DNA from: Phenylobacterium sp. LH3H17
GTDB taxonomy: Bacteria; Pseudomonadota; Alphaproteobacteria; Caulobacterales; Caulobacteraceae
Direction: 5' to 3'
DNA length: 64,000 nucleotides
NCBI RefSeq assembly: GCF_024298925.1
Contig: NZ_CP101283.1
Span: forward strand, 2,733,001-2,797,000
The position numbers and the translations under genes were made by a program. The notes beneath the pieces are model-generated. The model was not told the origin of the DNA. It searched no databases and saw nothing but the letters and a program-made list of their open reading frames with translations. Shown here one piece after another: positions 55,009 to 64,000 of this stretch. The first letter of the stretch is position 1. Every line of letters starts with the position of its first letter.

Positions 55009-55578
55009 CACGATTCCTTCGAAGAGCGACCGACAATTTGTGTCTGCATCGCCGACATGTCCTCGATTAGCCTGGATCGCCGGCCGGGTTTGTTGGCATC
55101 GGAAGCCTGAGCATTGAGGTTGCGGTTTGCCCGCCAGATCATGGCCGCCTCGTGAATAGCCGCCTCAGCCCGTCGCCCCCTCGAATTCGGCTTTCGTCGT
55201 GGTCTTGACCTCGACGAGAGAGTCACTGTCGGCCGGAGGGGGGAGCGTCAGGGGCGACTTGCCTCGACTGATGTCGAACCCATGCGGATCGGTGATGGCA
55301 GGTGGACCACTCCGGCGCCGCTGGACCAACGGGTGGCTGTGGACGTGAGGGCGAGCACTGGGCGCCAGTTCCGGGGCCATCCTGCAGGACCACCATCGGT
55401 GGAGGAGGCTCTATGCTGAGACCTCCGGGGCCCCCGACGCGACCTGACCCGGGCTCTCAACGTGGCCGAGACCGACACGGCGACCTGGCTCGCAAGACCC
55501 TGGGCACGGCGACGGCAGCTACGCGACCACCTCGCCAGCGCCTCGACCACACCGCGACGGACGAGGTGAAACCCCGAC
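55009..55578. other. 570-base GC-rich gap, no supported gene
   Basis: Open frames exist on both strands but are Arg/Pro/Ala-rich with no domain, signal or ribosome site. The right half adjoins the 3' end of a frameshifted nitroreductase, and may also be decayed DNA. The aminotransferase promoter should be at the left. Confidence 0.45.
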
Positions 55579-56684
55579 CTAGAGCGCCGACAGTAACACC
55601 TCTTCGAGCGGCCTGCGGACCGCCGGCTGCACGACCGGACCGTGCCCGATGCGAAGAAGTAACTGAGGCCACCCGCGAAGGCCTGCCAGATTCTTGAGAG
55701 CCGGCCGTAGCTCGTCGACCTCAATCGGCTGGTTCATGTACGCGGCCGTCATCCCAGCATCCGTGACCTGCAGCAGCATTTGCACATGCGCCACGCCCGC
55801 GGCCAGCCAATGCCGTACATCATCGACATCCGTCGCCACGACAATCAACGCTGGCGAACCCGCGGAAATTTCCTGGTCCTTCGCGCCAACTCCCTCGCCG
55901 ATGTCGAACGTGCGGATCACCAACCCACCGGTCGCCGACAGAACATCGGGCATGCCAAAGTTTGAACCGGACATCCCATCACGCGACGCGCTCCTTCGGG
56001 AATGCACCCACGAACCGAGTTCCCGCCGGAACCGGGGATCGGCGAACTGGACTCGATCGCCCTCACTGACCAACGACGCGACACGGCTCTTCACAGTGGG
56101 ATCGGACAGGAAAGCCAACTCGACGCCTTCCTGGGCGGCGATCTTGCCTAACTTGCTCTGCAGGCCATCGGAACATGGCCCTCCAACGCCCTACGAGTGG
56201 TCCGTCGCCGAACAATCGCTTCGAACAGGGCGAAATCCTTTGTCGCGGGCCCGCGTCCTCCGAGTGAAGCGCGAGCGAGCAGGTCAGGCTCACTCTCGTC
56301 CGGCGTCAGCTCGAACTCACCCTCGTATCCGAAGCGCCGCATCGCCACCCGGAGAATGCCCAGCGCGGCGCCACATGAAATGACAAGTGCGCGATCGTGC
56401 GGATCGACCACCGCCAATGCACGACGACGGTCGGCCCAAAGCTCAACTGCGCCACCGGATAATCGAAAGAGCCAGGGCTGAGTGTTGTGACCTGACGGCG
56501 CCAAGATAGCGTACCGAAGCAAGAACCGTAGCTTCTCGCGATCAGGACCCGCCTCTGGATAATCCGCCTCGTTGATCCGCCACTCGGTGGATGGATCGCT
56601 CACATCTACCTCCTGTTCCGCAACGCTTGCCATCGGCTTTGTTAAACTCGCCGCAGTCGCTGACTCTAGCTCATATGGCGCCAT
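55579..56684 (-). pseudogene. Nitroreductase-family (Acg-like) gene broken by a frameshift
   Basis: The 5' half (56148-56684, GGAGG before the ATG) encodes the FMN-binding N-terminus, with YAILAPSGHNTQPWLFR and VRRRTTRRALEGHVP. The frame then ends at 56148. The 3' half (from about 56165 to 55579) continues the same protein in another frame: GLQSKLGKIAAQEGVELAFL, then AGVAHVQMLLQVTDAG and the tail. A single missing base near 56168 (CCGATGGCC instead of a four-codon-compatible CCGGATGGCC) explains the break. Either the gene is recently inactivated or this is a sequencing error. Intact family members are about 330-370 aa. Confidence 0.85.
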
Positions 56685-57050
56685 TCTTTATCCTCCCACT
56701 GCTTCTGCGCCCGGTTTGCAGTGTGGCCTGCGAGGAGCCAACTCGGGCTCACCCTGGACAGGGTCGCGCTTTTGGCTGTGCTGTTGGCGCTGCGCCTGTC
56801 CAGTCTGCGACGCACACCATCGTCGGGATTCGGGCCTACGGGCTCATCGCGCTACGTCGCTCGAAAGCCCCTGTCCGGTCTCCCCGGCAGGACGCTGACC
56901 GATCCGGCCCCGGCGGCGAGGCTCAGCGCGACCGGACAGCGTTGGGCCGTCTGGCGTTCGCGCTGGGCTGCGAAGACAAACGCAACCTCGGTTTCCGTGG
57001 CCGCCGCGCGGCCTGCAGTGCCGATCGTTTCGGTCCTGGCAGGGTTCGCG
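56685..57050. other. 366-base gap, no gene seen
   Basis: It lies between the start of the broken nitroreductase gene and the end of the ferredoxin oxidoreductase gene. It holds the nitroreductase ribosome site at its left edge and presumably its promoter. No further feature could be supported. Confidence 0.45.
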
Positions 57051-60000
57051 TCAGGACTTCGAGGGCTCGCTCACGTTTCGCAACGACATAAGCCGCCGCT
57101 CGCGGTGACTGTCGGCGTCCCGGCGGTTGCGCTGTTTTACGTGACCGTAGCCGCGGATCTTCAAGGGCCCCTCGGCGAGGTCGCAGGCCAGGTCATAGGT
57201 GTGCGGATCAAGCGCACCCACCAGTTCGGCCACCAGCGCTTCGTATTCATCCCGGTCGGCGACCTCGGCGCGTCTCTCGCCAGTCCAGCCGAACGGATCA
57301 AGTCCGGTGCCACGCAGATGGCGCAGGGCGGCCAGGAGCCGGAGCGGCCCATCGAGCCAGGCGCCGAAACTGAGCTTGCGAGGAATCCCGGTCGCCTTGT
57401 CCACCTTAGCGAGCAGAGGCGGCGCAAGATGATAGGTCATCCGCGCGCCTCTGCCGAAGGCCTGTTCGATCTCCAACTTGAAGCTCGGCGCCGTCAGGAG
57501 ACGAGCTACCTCGTACTCATCCTTGTACGCCATCACCTTGTGCGCCGCCCGCGCCACCGCCCAAGCAAACCGATCCGACTGTGCGCCCATGACCTTGCGG
57601 TCCGCGGCTGCCGCCCCCTCGACGAGGCGCCGATAGCGGCGGGCGTACCGCGCGTTCTGGTAAGCTGTCAGATCGTCGGCCCGGCCTTCGATGAAGGCCT
57701 CCAGGCTCACCGGTACTGCCGGCGGATCAGCCACCCCGGCGGCCCGCTTCACCGGGTCAAGGTCGACGGCGGCGCACCGTCCCCACTCGAACGCCAGCTC
57801 ATTCATCGAGACAGCGACGCCGTTGAGTTCGATCGCCAGGCGAAGGGACGCGTGGGAGATGGGAATCCACCCTTTTTGAAAGGCATAGCCAAGAACCATC
57901 AGATTGGCCGCGACAGCGTCTCCAAACAGGCCCTCTGCGAGCTTCTGAGCGTCGAGGAACTCGGCATGACCGGGCGACAGGTGAGCCGAAACGGCTTTGG
58001 CCAGGTCTGTGGGATCAAGTGGAAGGTCCGGGTCGAAGACGAACTGGGCCGTCGGCGCCAGGTGCGTGTTGACGATCGCACGGGTACGACCTGCTCTGAG
58101 GCGTGACGTCGTTTCGCGTTCGCTCGCCACCTGCATGTCGCAGCCCAGAAGAACGTCTGCCTCCCCGACCGCTATCCGCGCCGAGCAGATGTCCTCTTGG
58201 CGTGCGGCGATCTTGACGTAGCTGACCACAGCGCCGTTCTTCTGGGCCAGACCGATGGAGTCCAGCACGGAAACGCCGAGGCCATCCAGGTGGGCGGCCA
58301 TGCCCATGATCGCGCCCACAGTGACGACCCCCGTCCCGCCAATCCCGGTGATGATGATCCCATGGGCTTGGTGCAGGGGCGCCGCGCGCCCCGGGGCTTC
58401 CATCTGCGGGGGAAACGGAGGCAAGGGTGGCTTGCCTCCGCCGACTCGGCCGGTCGACGTCACGGATACAAAGCTGGGACAGAACCCGTCCGAACAGGAG
58501 TAATCCTGGTTGCACATGGTCTGGTTGATTGTCCGCTTGCGGCCCAGATCCGTCTCCAGCGGCTCTATGGCGACACAGTTGGACACCTGTCCACAGTCAC
58601 CGCAGCCCTCGCAGACGGCGCTGTTGATATACATTCGGCGCGCGGGAACGGGCGCCGTGCCACGCTTGCGACGCCGGCGCTTTTCTGCGGCGCAGGTCTG
58701 GTCATAGATGATGGCCGTGACGCCCGGGACCGCGCTTAGAGCCCGTTCGACGGCGAGAAGCTGGTCGCGCCGATGGACGGAAGCCCCAATCTTCCCAAGC
58801 GGCGCCGTGGCGAAGCGCTCGGGCTGCTCGGAGACGATCTCTATGCGGCAGACACCCTCGGCGGCGAGTTGCCGCGCGATTTGTTCGACCGTCGGGGCGC
58901 CGTCCACCGGCTGTCCGCCGGTCATGGCCACGGCGTCGTTGTAGAGGATCTTGTAGGTTATGTTGACGCCGGCGGCGACCGCCGCTCGGATCGCCAGAGA
59001 GCCGGAATGGGCGTAGGTCCCATCCCCAAGGTTCTGAAAGACATGCCTCGTTTCGCTGAAGGGCGCCTGGCCGATCCAGTTTGCGCCCTCCCCACCCATG
59101 TGGAGCGCGGGTTCGGTCTGCATCTGCGGCGTCCAGACGGCCATCCAGTGGCACCCGATGCCCGCAAGCGCCCTGGCGCCATCGGGTACTCGCAACGACC
59201 GGCTATGTGGGCAGCCGGCGCAGAAATAGGGAATCCGCGGCGCTCGGCCGGTTTCGGCGGGGCCGTGCTCGAGTCGAGCATTCAATTCGGCGAGGGCCGC
59301 CGCCACCCGTTCGTTAGGGGCCCGCGCCAAGAGATGCTCGGCCAGGCGACGGGCGATGAACACAGGCTCGAGCTCACCGGCGATGGGTATCAGGGGCTGT
59401 CCGCTCTCCCCGTGCTTGCCGAACACCCTGGGCCGCGCGCCGCGCGGCTGGTTGTACAGGATGTCCTTGATCTGGGTCTCGAGGATCGGTTCCTTTTCCT
59501 CGATGACCAGAATCTCCTTCAGGCCCCGGGCGAACTGAAGGAGCCCTTGCCGCTCCAAGGGCCAGACCACCGCGGGCTTGAAGAGCTTCAGACCGAGCCT
59601 TGCGGCATCGGCCTCACCGATCCCCAAATAGGCGAGGGCCTGCAAGACATCCTGATAGACCTTGCCGGCGGCGACGAGCCCGATGTCGGCGCCGGCATCG
59701 CCGAAGACGATCCGATTGACCCCATTGGCCCTGATGAAGGCCTCGACCGCGGGCAGTCTCCAGGTAAGCATGCGAGCCTCCTGTTCAAATCGATCGTCGG
59801 GCCAGCGCATGCCGATGTCGCCAGGCGGTCCTGAAAAATCGGTCGGCAGACAGTAGCGCCCACGCTCCGGACCAACCTTGATCGACGCCGAACAGTCCAT
59901 GTGGTGGGGCAGGACCTTCAGGCCCGCCCAGAGGCCCGAATAGCGCGAAAGAGCCCAACCAAAGAGACCGAGGTCCAGGACCTCCTGAATGTCGCTGGGC

Positions 60001-60512
60001 GCCAGGACCGGCACCTTCAGCGCCATCAGCGCCGGTTCGCACTGATTGCAGGTGTCGGACGACTTGGCCGCATGGTCGTCACCAACCACAGCCAGCACGC
60101 CGCCATGACGGGCGACGCCCAGGGTGTTGCCGTGCCGGATCGCGTCACCGCTGCGGTCCAGGCCGGGGTTCTTGCCGTACCAAAGCCCGAAGACGCCGTC
60201 ACAGGTCGCCTTGCCGAAAGTGGAGACCTGCTGAGAGCCGATCAGCGCCGTCGCAGCCAGATCCTCATTCAATCCCGGCCGGAAGACGATCTGGCCGGCG
60301 TCAAGCTCCCGCTTCGCGCGCCAAAGGGCCTGGTCATAGGTCCCAAGGGGCGAACCTCGGTAGCCGCTGATCAAGCCCGAAGTATTCAACCCACTCGCGA
60401 CGTCACGCCACCGCTGCTCCAGGGGAAGCCGGACCAGGGCCTGAATCCCTGTCAGATAGACTCGGCCCTCACGCTGCTCGTACTTGTCCTGGAGGCTTAC
60501 AGGCTTGCTCAT
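57051..60512 (-). CDS. Fused indolepyruvate/2-oxoacid:ferredoxin oxidoreductase (IorA-IorB type)
   Basis: A 1153-aa single-chain enzyme that decarboxylates 2-oxo acids with CoA and ferredoxin. The pyrimidine domain has TSGLISGYRGSPLGTYDQ and GLNEDLAATALIGSQQ; the TPP-binding domain has FCAGCPHSRSLR, GIGCHWMAVW and NDAVAMTGGQPVDG. An iron-sulfur region has CEGCGDCGQVSNC and CNQDYSCSDGFCPSF, and the gamma-type domain GIGGTGVVTVGAI. Such fused proteins act on aryl-pyruvates or branched 2-oxo acids in aerobic proteobacteria. The product would be an acyl-CoA, feeding the dehydrogenase and hydratase nearby. Confidence 0.93.
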   Translation of the reverse strand: MSKPVSLQDKYEQREGRVYLTGIQALVRLPLEQRWRDVASGLNTSGLISGYRGSPLGTYDQALWRAKRELDAGQIVFRPGLNEDLAATALIGSQQVSTFGKATCDGVFGLWYGKNPGLDRSGDAIRHGNTLGVARHGGVLAVVGDDHAAKSSDTCNQCEPALMALKVPVLAPSDIQEVLDLGLFGWALSRYSGLWAGLKVLPHHMDCSASIKVGPERGRYCLPTDFSGPPGDIGMRWPDDRFEQEARMLTWRLPAVEAFIRANGVNRIVFGDAGADIGLVAAGKVYQDVLQALAYLGIGEADAARLGLKLFKPAVVWPLERQGLLQFARGLKEILVIEEKEPILETQIKDILYNQPRGARPRVFGKHGESGQPLIPIAGELEPVFIARRLAEHLLARAPNERVAAALAELNARLEHGPAETGRAPRIPYFCAGCPHSRSLRVPDGARALAGIGCHWMAVWTPQMQTEPALHMGGEGANWIGQAPFSETRHVFQNLGDGTYAHSGSLAIRAAVAAGVNITYKILYNDAVAMTGGQPVDGAPTVEQIARQLAAEGVCRIEIVSEQPERFATAPLGKIGASVHRRDQLLAVERALSAVPGVTAIIYDQTCAAEKRRRRKRGTAPVPARRMYINSAVCEGCGDCGQVSNCVAIEPLETDLGRKRTINQTMCNQDYSCSDGFCPSFVSVTSTGRVGGGKPPLPPFPPQMEAPGRAAPLHQAHGIIITGIGGTGVVTVGAIMGMAAHLDGLGVSVLDSIGLAQKNGAVVSYVKIAARQEDICSARIAVGEADVLLGCDMQVASERETTSRLRAGRTRAIVNTHLAPTAQFVFDPDLPLDPTDLAKAVSAHLSPGHAEFLDAQKLAEGLFGDAVAANLMVLGYAFQKGWIPISHASLRLAIELNGVAVSMNELAFEWGRCAAVDLDPVKRAAGVADPPAVPVSLEAFIEGRADDLTAYQNARYARRYRRLVEGAAAADRKVMGAQSDRFAWAVARAAHKVMAYKDEYEVARLLTAPSFKLEIEQAFGRGARMTYHLAPPLLAKVDKATGIPRKLSFGAWLDGPLRLLAALRHLRGTGLDPFGWTGERRAEVADRDEYEALVAELVGALDPHTYDLACDLAEGPLKIRGYGHVKQRNRRDADSHRERRLMSLRNVSEPSKS

Positions 60513-60817
60513 GCGCAGTGGCCGAAAGCCGGCGCCTGGTAGGGTTGCGGATAGGCGGCGGCGGACGCCTCCCTATCTCCGGCCGAGAATAAAACGCACA
60601 TCTCCATCCTTTCCCTGGCAGCGCGAGCGCCTGAGGCCGCGTCCCCATCAGCCACGGCGCGCCGAAGGGGCCCCCGCTGAGGCCGCAACGAAAACCGACC
60701 ATATCGATTGTTATCTGACGCGTGCGTTAGTTTACTGTCAAGGCGAGACCGCTCCAGCCGGGCGCAGGACGGAGCATGGCATTGCAGCGCCCGCATGCGC
60801 GGGGCGCAAATACAGAG
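60513..60817. promoter_or_regulatory. Intergenic region upstream of the ferredoxin oxidoreductase
   Basis: A 305-base region with no gene, between the TetR gene's stop and the oxidoreductase's start on the same strand. It contains a dyad at 60715-60730, described separately. The gap suggests the oxidoreductase has its own promoter. Confidence 0.55.
60711..60732. promoter_or_regulatory. Candidate TetR operator upstream of the oxidoreductase
   Basis: TTATCTGACGCGTGCGTTAG contains the near-perfect dyad CTGACGC-GT-GCGTTAG (one mismatch in seven). Fifteen of 22 bases match the site at 61546-61567 upstream of the TetR gene. It is about 200 bases from the oxidoreductase start. Confidence 0.55.
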
Positions 60818-61474
60818 CTAGAGGACGATCTTCGAAACGTCGGGGGCCAGGGACTTCGAGGGCTTGGAGCTCAACGCCCTTTCAAGCAGTTGGGACATGG
60901 CCTCGGCCAGCTGGCGGCTGTCCCAGGCTCCGCCGTATTGGAACCAACGGGGGACCCAATTGATCGCGCCGAGGATGACGAATACGGCGAGCTTCGGATC
61001 ACAATTGGCGATGCTGCCATCCTCGATACCCGTCCGCACCAGGGCGCGTAGTTCGTTTTCGTACTGGTCGCGCTTCCCCACGATGACGTCTCGATCCTCG
61101 GGCAGAAGCGCTGATTCCTCCGTGAGGACGACGCAACAGCTCAACTCGTCGATCATCTCTTCAAGATAGCCCCGCAGCGCGAGCCGCAGCTTTGAGCGGG
61201 CATCCAGATCTGTGCGTTGAGCTGCGCTCAGGCTCTTGAACGCCGCCTCTATCGCCCGGTCGAAGCAGGCCCTCAGCAGCGCCTGCTTGTTTGGGAAGTA
61301 ATAGTAGAGCGTCGCCTTGGTAAGGCCGAGCTTGCCGGCGACATCGTCCAGCGAAGTGCCATGGAACCCATGCTTGTTAAAGGCTAGCGCCGCCTCACGA
61401 AGGAGCACGTTGCGTTTGAGCTCATGCTGCTCATCACGGGACTTCGGAGAACTTTTCCAGCTGGGTTGGGGCAC
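60818..61474 (-). CDS. TetR/AcrR-family transcriptional regulator
   Basis: A 218-aa regulator from the GTG at 61474; a TTG at 61525 is the only longer start. The helix-turn-helix is FNKHGFHGTSLDDVAGKLGL followed by TKATLYYYFPNKQALL. The ligand domain (LSCCVVLTEESALLPEDRDV) resembles TetR proteins controlling acyl-CoA or fatty-acid catabolism. It is divergent from the acyl-CoA dehydrogenase gene and upstream of the ferredoxin oxidoreductase. A related sequence motif precedes all three units. Confidence 0.9.
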   Translation of the reverse strand: MPQPSWKSSPKSRDEQHELKRNVLLREAALAFNKHGFHGTSLDDVAGKLGLTKATLYYYFPNKQALLRACFDRAIEAAFKSLSAAQRTDLDARSKLRLALRGYLEEMIDELSCCVVLTEESALLPEDRDVIVGKRDQYENELRALVRTGIEDGSIANCDPKLAVFVILGAINWVPRWFQYGGAWDSRQLAEAMSQLLERALSSKPSKSLAPDVSKIVL

Positions 61475-61545
61475 GTCGAAATCCAGAATTGATCGCCAGT
61501 GGGTAGCACGGGTCGTACCGGGCAAACAACAGACCCTCTCGACAG

Positions 61546-61567
61546 TTATCTAACTCTAGCGTAGGTA
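61546..61567. promoter_or_regulatory. Candidate TetR operator in the divergent promoter
   Basis: TTATCTAACTCTAGCGTAGG resembles the dyad at 60711-60732 (15 of 22 bases). It lies 72 bases before the TetR start and 130 bases before the acyl-CoA dehydrogenase start, so it could serve both genes. Confidence 0.5.
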
Positions 61568-61696
61568 TGAGTCCTGTCGGAGGCTTTCCAGTCGGCCTGA
61601 GTCGACCGCGCCCAGTCCCCGACAGAGGCCAAGCCCCGCTCCCCGCCCGCAGAAGCCCCTGGCCTGCGGCGTTGGACCCATCGTGAAAGACGCCCC

Positions 61697-62872
61697 ATGG
61701 ACTTCAACCTTTCTCCAGATCAGCAGCGGCTCCAGGATCAGGTCGCCGCCTTCGCCGCGAGCGAGATCCGTCCCGTGGCCGAACGCCTGGATGCCGAGGG
61801 CAAGGTGCCCTTGGCGTTGTTCGCCAAGCTTGCTGACCTTGGGGTCACCTCGATCCCTTTCGCGCCGGAATGGGGCGGCATGGGCCTGGGCGTCTTCGAC
61901 ATGGTCTTGGCCCTGGAGCAGATCGCCCGGGCCGACCAGTCGCTCGCGGTCACTACAATGGTCAGCGTGGCCACCGGGCTCACCCTCCAGCGCTTTGGCA
62001 GCGAGGAACAGAAGGCCCGCTTCCTTCCCGACATCGTCAGCGGCGCCAAACTCTGCTCCATCGCCGGGACGGAGCCAAACGCGGGATCCGACACCAGCGG
62101 ATTCACCACCAGCGCTCAATTGATCGACGGCCAATGGAGGATCGACGGCGAGAAGGCGTTCATCACAAATCCCGGGACGGACATCAGCTCCTTCGCCCTT
62201 GTCCTGGCGGTGACGGGTCAGCGCGACAGTGGCGCCAAGACCTTCACCCTCTTCCTCGTCCCCAATGGCGCGAGCGGCTACACCGTGGGCAAGGCGTATG
62301 ACAAGCTGGGCTGGCGCTCGTCGGACACGCGACCCCTCTATTTCGACGGCTGTGAGATCGCGCCCTCCCTGGTGGTCGGCGAGGCGCACCAGGGCCGCCA
62401 TATCCTCCATAAGGGTTACCAGCAGGCCCGACTGTTCCTGGCCGCTTCGTCGTTGGGCCTGGCGCAGGCCTGCCTTGACGAGTCGCTGGCCTACGCCAAG
62501 CAACGGCGGGCCTTCGGCGTCACGCTCGGCGGCCTGCAGCTCGTGGCGCAGATGGTGGCCGAGATGGCGCTCAAGGTGGAAACGGCCCGCCTGCTCGTCT
62601 ATCGCGCCGCCACGCTTTCGGACCAGGGCCAAGCCTCACTGAAGGACCTGGCGCTCGCCAAGTGGCACGCGACAGAAGTCGGCAACGAGGCCGCGAACCT
62701 GGCCATTCAGGTGCATGGCGGTTGGGGGTTCATGCAGGACTGTCCCGTCTCCCGCTACCTGCGGGACAATCGAATTTGCACCATCGGCGACGGATCGAGC
62801 CAGATCCAGCAGCTCATCGTCGCCCGAGAGCTGGGGCTGGAAGCCGCGTTCGGGCGTCGGCCCATCGCGTGA
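61697..62872 (+). CDS. Acyl-CoA dehydrogenase
   Basis: A 391-aa FAD-dependent acyl-CoA dehydrogenase introducing a 2,3-double bond into acyl-CoAs. Visible are LCSIAGTEPNAGSDTSGFTT and EKAFITNPG (substrate and FAD contacts), the FAD-binding QRRAFGVTLGGLQLVAQMVA and the C-terminal QVHGGWGFMQDCPVSRYLRD. The usual Glu-equivalent position is in the DGSSQIQ region, where the typical Glu before the loop (YEGTSQI in many homologues) is Asp here. It is first in an operon with the hydratase gene, overlapping it by four bases. Confidence 0.92.
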   Translation: MDFNLSPDQQRLQDQVAAFAASEIRPVAERLDAEGKVPLALFAKLADLGVTSIPFAPEWGGMGLGVFDMVLALEQIARADQSLAVTTMVSVATGLTLQRFGSEEQKARFLPDIVSGAKLCSIAGTEPNAGSDTSGFTTSAQLIDGQWRIDGEKAFITNPGTDISSFALVLAVTGQRDSGAKTFTLFLVPNGASGYTVGKAYDKLGWRSSDTRPLYFDGCEIAPSLVVGEAHQGRHILHKGYQQARLFLAASSLGLAQACLDESLAYAKQRRAFGVTLGGLQLVAQMVAEMALKVETARLLVYRAATLSDQGQASLKDLALAKWHATEVGNEAANLAIQVHGGWGFMQDCPVSRYLRDNRICTIGDGSSQIQQLIVARELGLEAAFGRRPIA

Positions 62873-63696
62873 CAACTCCAGGCTCCTCGAGGGCGGTAGC
62901 CTTCAGCTGGCCCGAGCCCCACATCGCCTTGGCGAAGCTGACGCGCGCCAGCGAGATGAACACCTTGACGCTGGAGCTTCTCGACGAGCTCGACAAGGCC
63001 GTGGACGAAGCCTTCCGCCATGGCGCGCGCGCCCTGATCATCACCGGGTCGGGCCGGGCGTTCTGTTGCGGGGCGCACCTGCGCTACTTCACTGACCCCG
63101 AGTCTCCGATCGGCGTTTCAAGCCTCTCGATCCGGGACAACTACCTCGCCCGCATCGCTAGGCTGTTCGACAAGCTCGAGACCATGCCCTTCCCGGTGAT
63201 CGCCGCAATCAATGGCTTCGCGCTCGGCGGGGGCTGCGAACTGGCCCTGTCATGCGACTTCCGGATCATGGCGTCTCAGGCGATCATCGGCCTGCCCGAG
63301 ACCCGCATTGGCGCAACGCCGGGCGCGGGCGGCGTTCAGAAGCTGCAGCGGTATGTGGGGCGGGGCAAGGCCCTGGAATGGATTCTTCTCGGCAGCCACC
63401 TTGGCGCAGAGGCGGCGGAGGACGCCGGGCTCCTCTTCGCCAGGACCGAGGCTGAAGACCTCATGCCCTGCGCATTGGCGCTTGCACGGCGCGTCGTGAG
63501 TCTCGCCCCCAACGCCCTGGCCCAGGCCAAGATGTCGCTTCATGTATCAGGCGACGTCGATCTGCGCACCGCGCGCCGCTATGGCCTGGAGGCCCTGTCG
63601 CTGCTGGTGGGTCAAGCCGAATGGCGAGAGGGCATGACCGCGTTCGCCGAGAAGCGCGCGCCTGACTTCTCGGGCCCCGGCGACTGGGGGCGCTGA
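62869..63696 (+). CDS. Enoyl-CoA hydratase/isomerase family protein
   Basis: A 275-aa crotonase-fold protein starting at a GTG that overlaps the previous stop (GTGA). The oxyanion-hole segments SGRAFCCGAHLRYF and AINGFALGGGCELALSCDFR and the catalytic-loop GLPETRIGATPGAGGVQKL carry the conserved glutamate. It would hydrate the enoyl-CoA made by the upstream dehydrogenase. The CoA-transferase gene begins three bases after its stop. Confidence 0.91.
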   Translation: MTTPGSSRAVAFSWPEPHIALAKLTRASEMNTLTLELLDELDKAVDEAFRHGARALIITGSGRAFCCGAHLRYFTDPESPIGVSSLSIRDNYLARIARLFDKLETMPFPVIAAINGFALGGGCELALSCDFRIMASQAIIGLPETRIGATPGAGGVQKLQRYVGRGKALEWILLGSHLGAEAAEDAGLLFARTEAEDLMPCALALARRVVSLAPNALAQAKMSLHVSGDVDLRTARRYGLEALSLLVGQAEWREGMTAFAEKRAPDFSGPGDWGR

Positions 63697-63699
63697 GGA

Positions 63700-64000
63700 G
63701 TGTCCCCTCTCGACAGCTTCCTCGACGGCGTGCGCGTCATCGACTTGACCCGCCACCTGCCCGGCCCCCTTGCCACGCAGCTACTCAGCGACATGGGAGC
63801 CGAGGTCGTCAAGATCGAGCCCCCCGGCGGCGAGGAGATGAGGCAGATCGGGCCAGAGGGATCCAATGGGCGGTCCGTCTATTTCGACGCGGTCAACGCC
63901 GGCAAGATTGGCTTGCGGCTCGATCTTCGGGCTCCTGATGACCGCGCGACATTCCTGGAACTGGTGGAATGGGCCGACGTCCTGGTCCACTCCTTTCGAC
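63700..64000 (+). CDS. CaiB/BaiF family CoA-transferase (N-terminal part, leaves window)
   Basis: The first 100 codons of a family III CoA-transferase; the gene runs off the right edge. The GTG at 63700 is preceded by GAGGA overlapping the hydratase stop. The motifs GVRVIDLTRHLPGPLATQLL, LSDMGAEVVKIEPPGGEEMR and ADVLVHSFR are characteristic. It would move CoA onto a carboxylic acid, supplying acyl-CoA to the dehydrogenase. Substrate unknown. Confidence 0.9.
   Translation, partial: MSPLDSFLDGVRVIDLTRHLPGPLATQLLSDMGAEVVKIEPPGGEEMRQIGPEGSNGRSVYFDAVNAGKIGLRLDLRAPDDRATFLELVEWADVLVHSFR

Noticed and set aside
55248-55724. Arg/Ser-rich minus-strand frame in the gap after the nitroreductase
   Set aside because: No domain or start signal; it overlaps the real nitroreductase C-terminal frame.

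Overview
High-GC (roughly 65-68 %) alphaproteobacterial chromosome. A globin-coupled chemoreceptor with CheW, two MucR/Ros regulators, hybrid PAS kinases, an S24 repressor and alphaproteobacterial acyl-CoA catabolism genes suggest Caulobacterales, with Phenylobacterium or Caulobacter as the best guess. This is inference from gene content. No rRNA, complete tRNA or CRISPR array was seen.

Region 1 (1-16.8 kb) is a metal/copper resistance island. On the minus strand, a long array runs from a small Cys-rich secreted protein through cusC, cusB (with a fused CusF-like tail), cusA, a coupled 43-aa ORF and a His/Asp-rich CzcI-like protein to czcC, czcB and czcA; czcA leaves the window at base 1. On the plus strand is a coupled trio: a secreted FixH/auxin-binding-like protein, a MauG-type di-haem peroxidase and a DJ-1/PfpI protein. 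Next come a divergent GlxA-type regulator, an unlisted 48-aa nine-cysteine metallothionein-like peptide, a secreted DJ-1 protein, a membrane protein and a membrane/DUF3703 fusion. A related 18/23-bp motif precedes both DJ-1 operons.

Region 2 (17-25.6 kb) is sensory: a LuxR-type regulator with an atypical receiver, two paralogous hybrid histidine kinases, a MucR regulator, a globin-coupled methyl-accepting protein and CheW.

Region 3 (26-37.6 kb) is accessory. It holds an OYE-type alkene reductase, small membrane or secreted proteins, a second MucR lacking its zinc cysteine, an ECF sigma factor without an adjacent anti-sigma gene and an XRE regulator. It also holds a divergent pair of paralogous alpha/beta hydrolases and an operon made of an S24 repressor (apparently leaderless, under a palindromic operator) and two translationally coupled serine recombinases. 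Their C-termini carry repeats resembling homing-endonuclease-associated repeats. A lower-GC alpha/beta hydrolase follows.

Region 4 (37.8-64 kb) is catabolic. DadA-type D-amino-acid dehydrogenase, SCP-x-type thiolase, SDR, RidA and a D-threonine-aldolase-like deaminase form one operon. Around it are an M81 (MlrC) metallopeptidase, thioesterase, acyl-CoA ligase, zinc-type oxidoreductase, AraC and Lrp regulators, a VOC protein, a YeiH-type transporter, a second RidA, an aminotransferase and a frameshifted nitroreductase. A fused indolepyruvate:ferredoxin oxidoreductase, TetR regulator, acyl-CoA dehydrogenase, enoyl-CoA hydratase and partial CoA-transferase complete it. Together they could convert D-amino acids or peptides to 2-oxo acids, then to acyl-CoAs and on through beta-oxidation; this pathway is inference.
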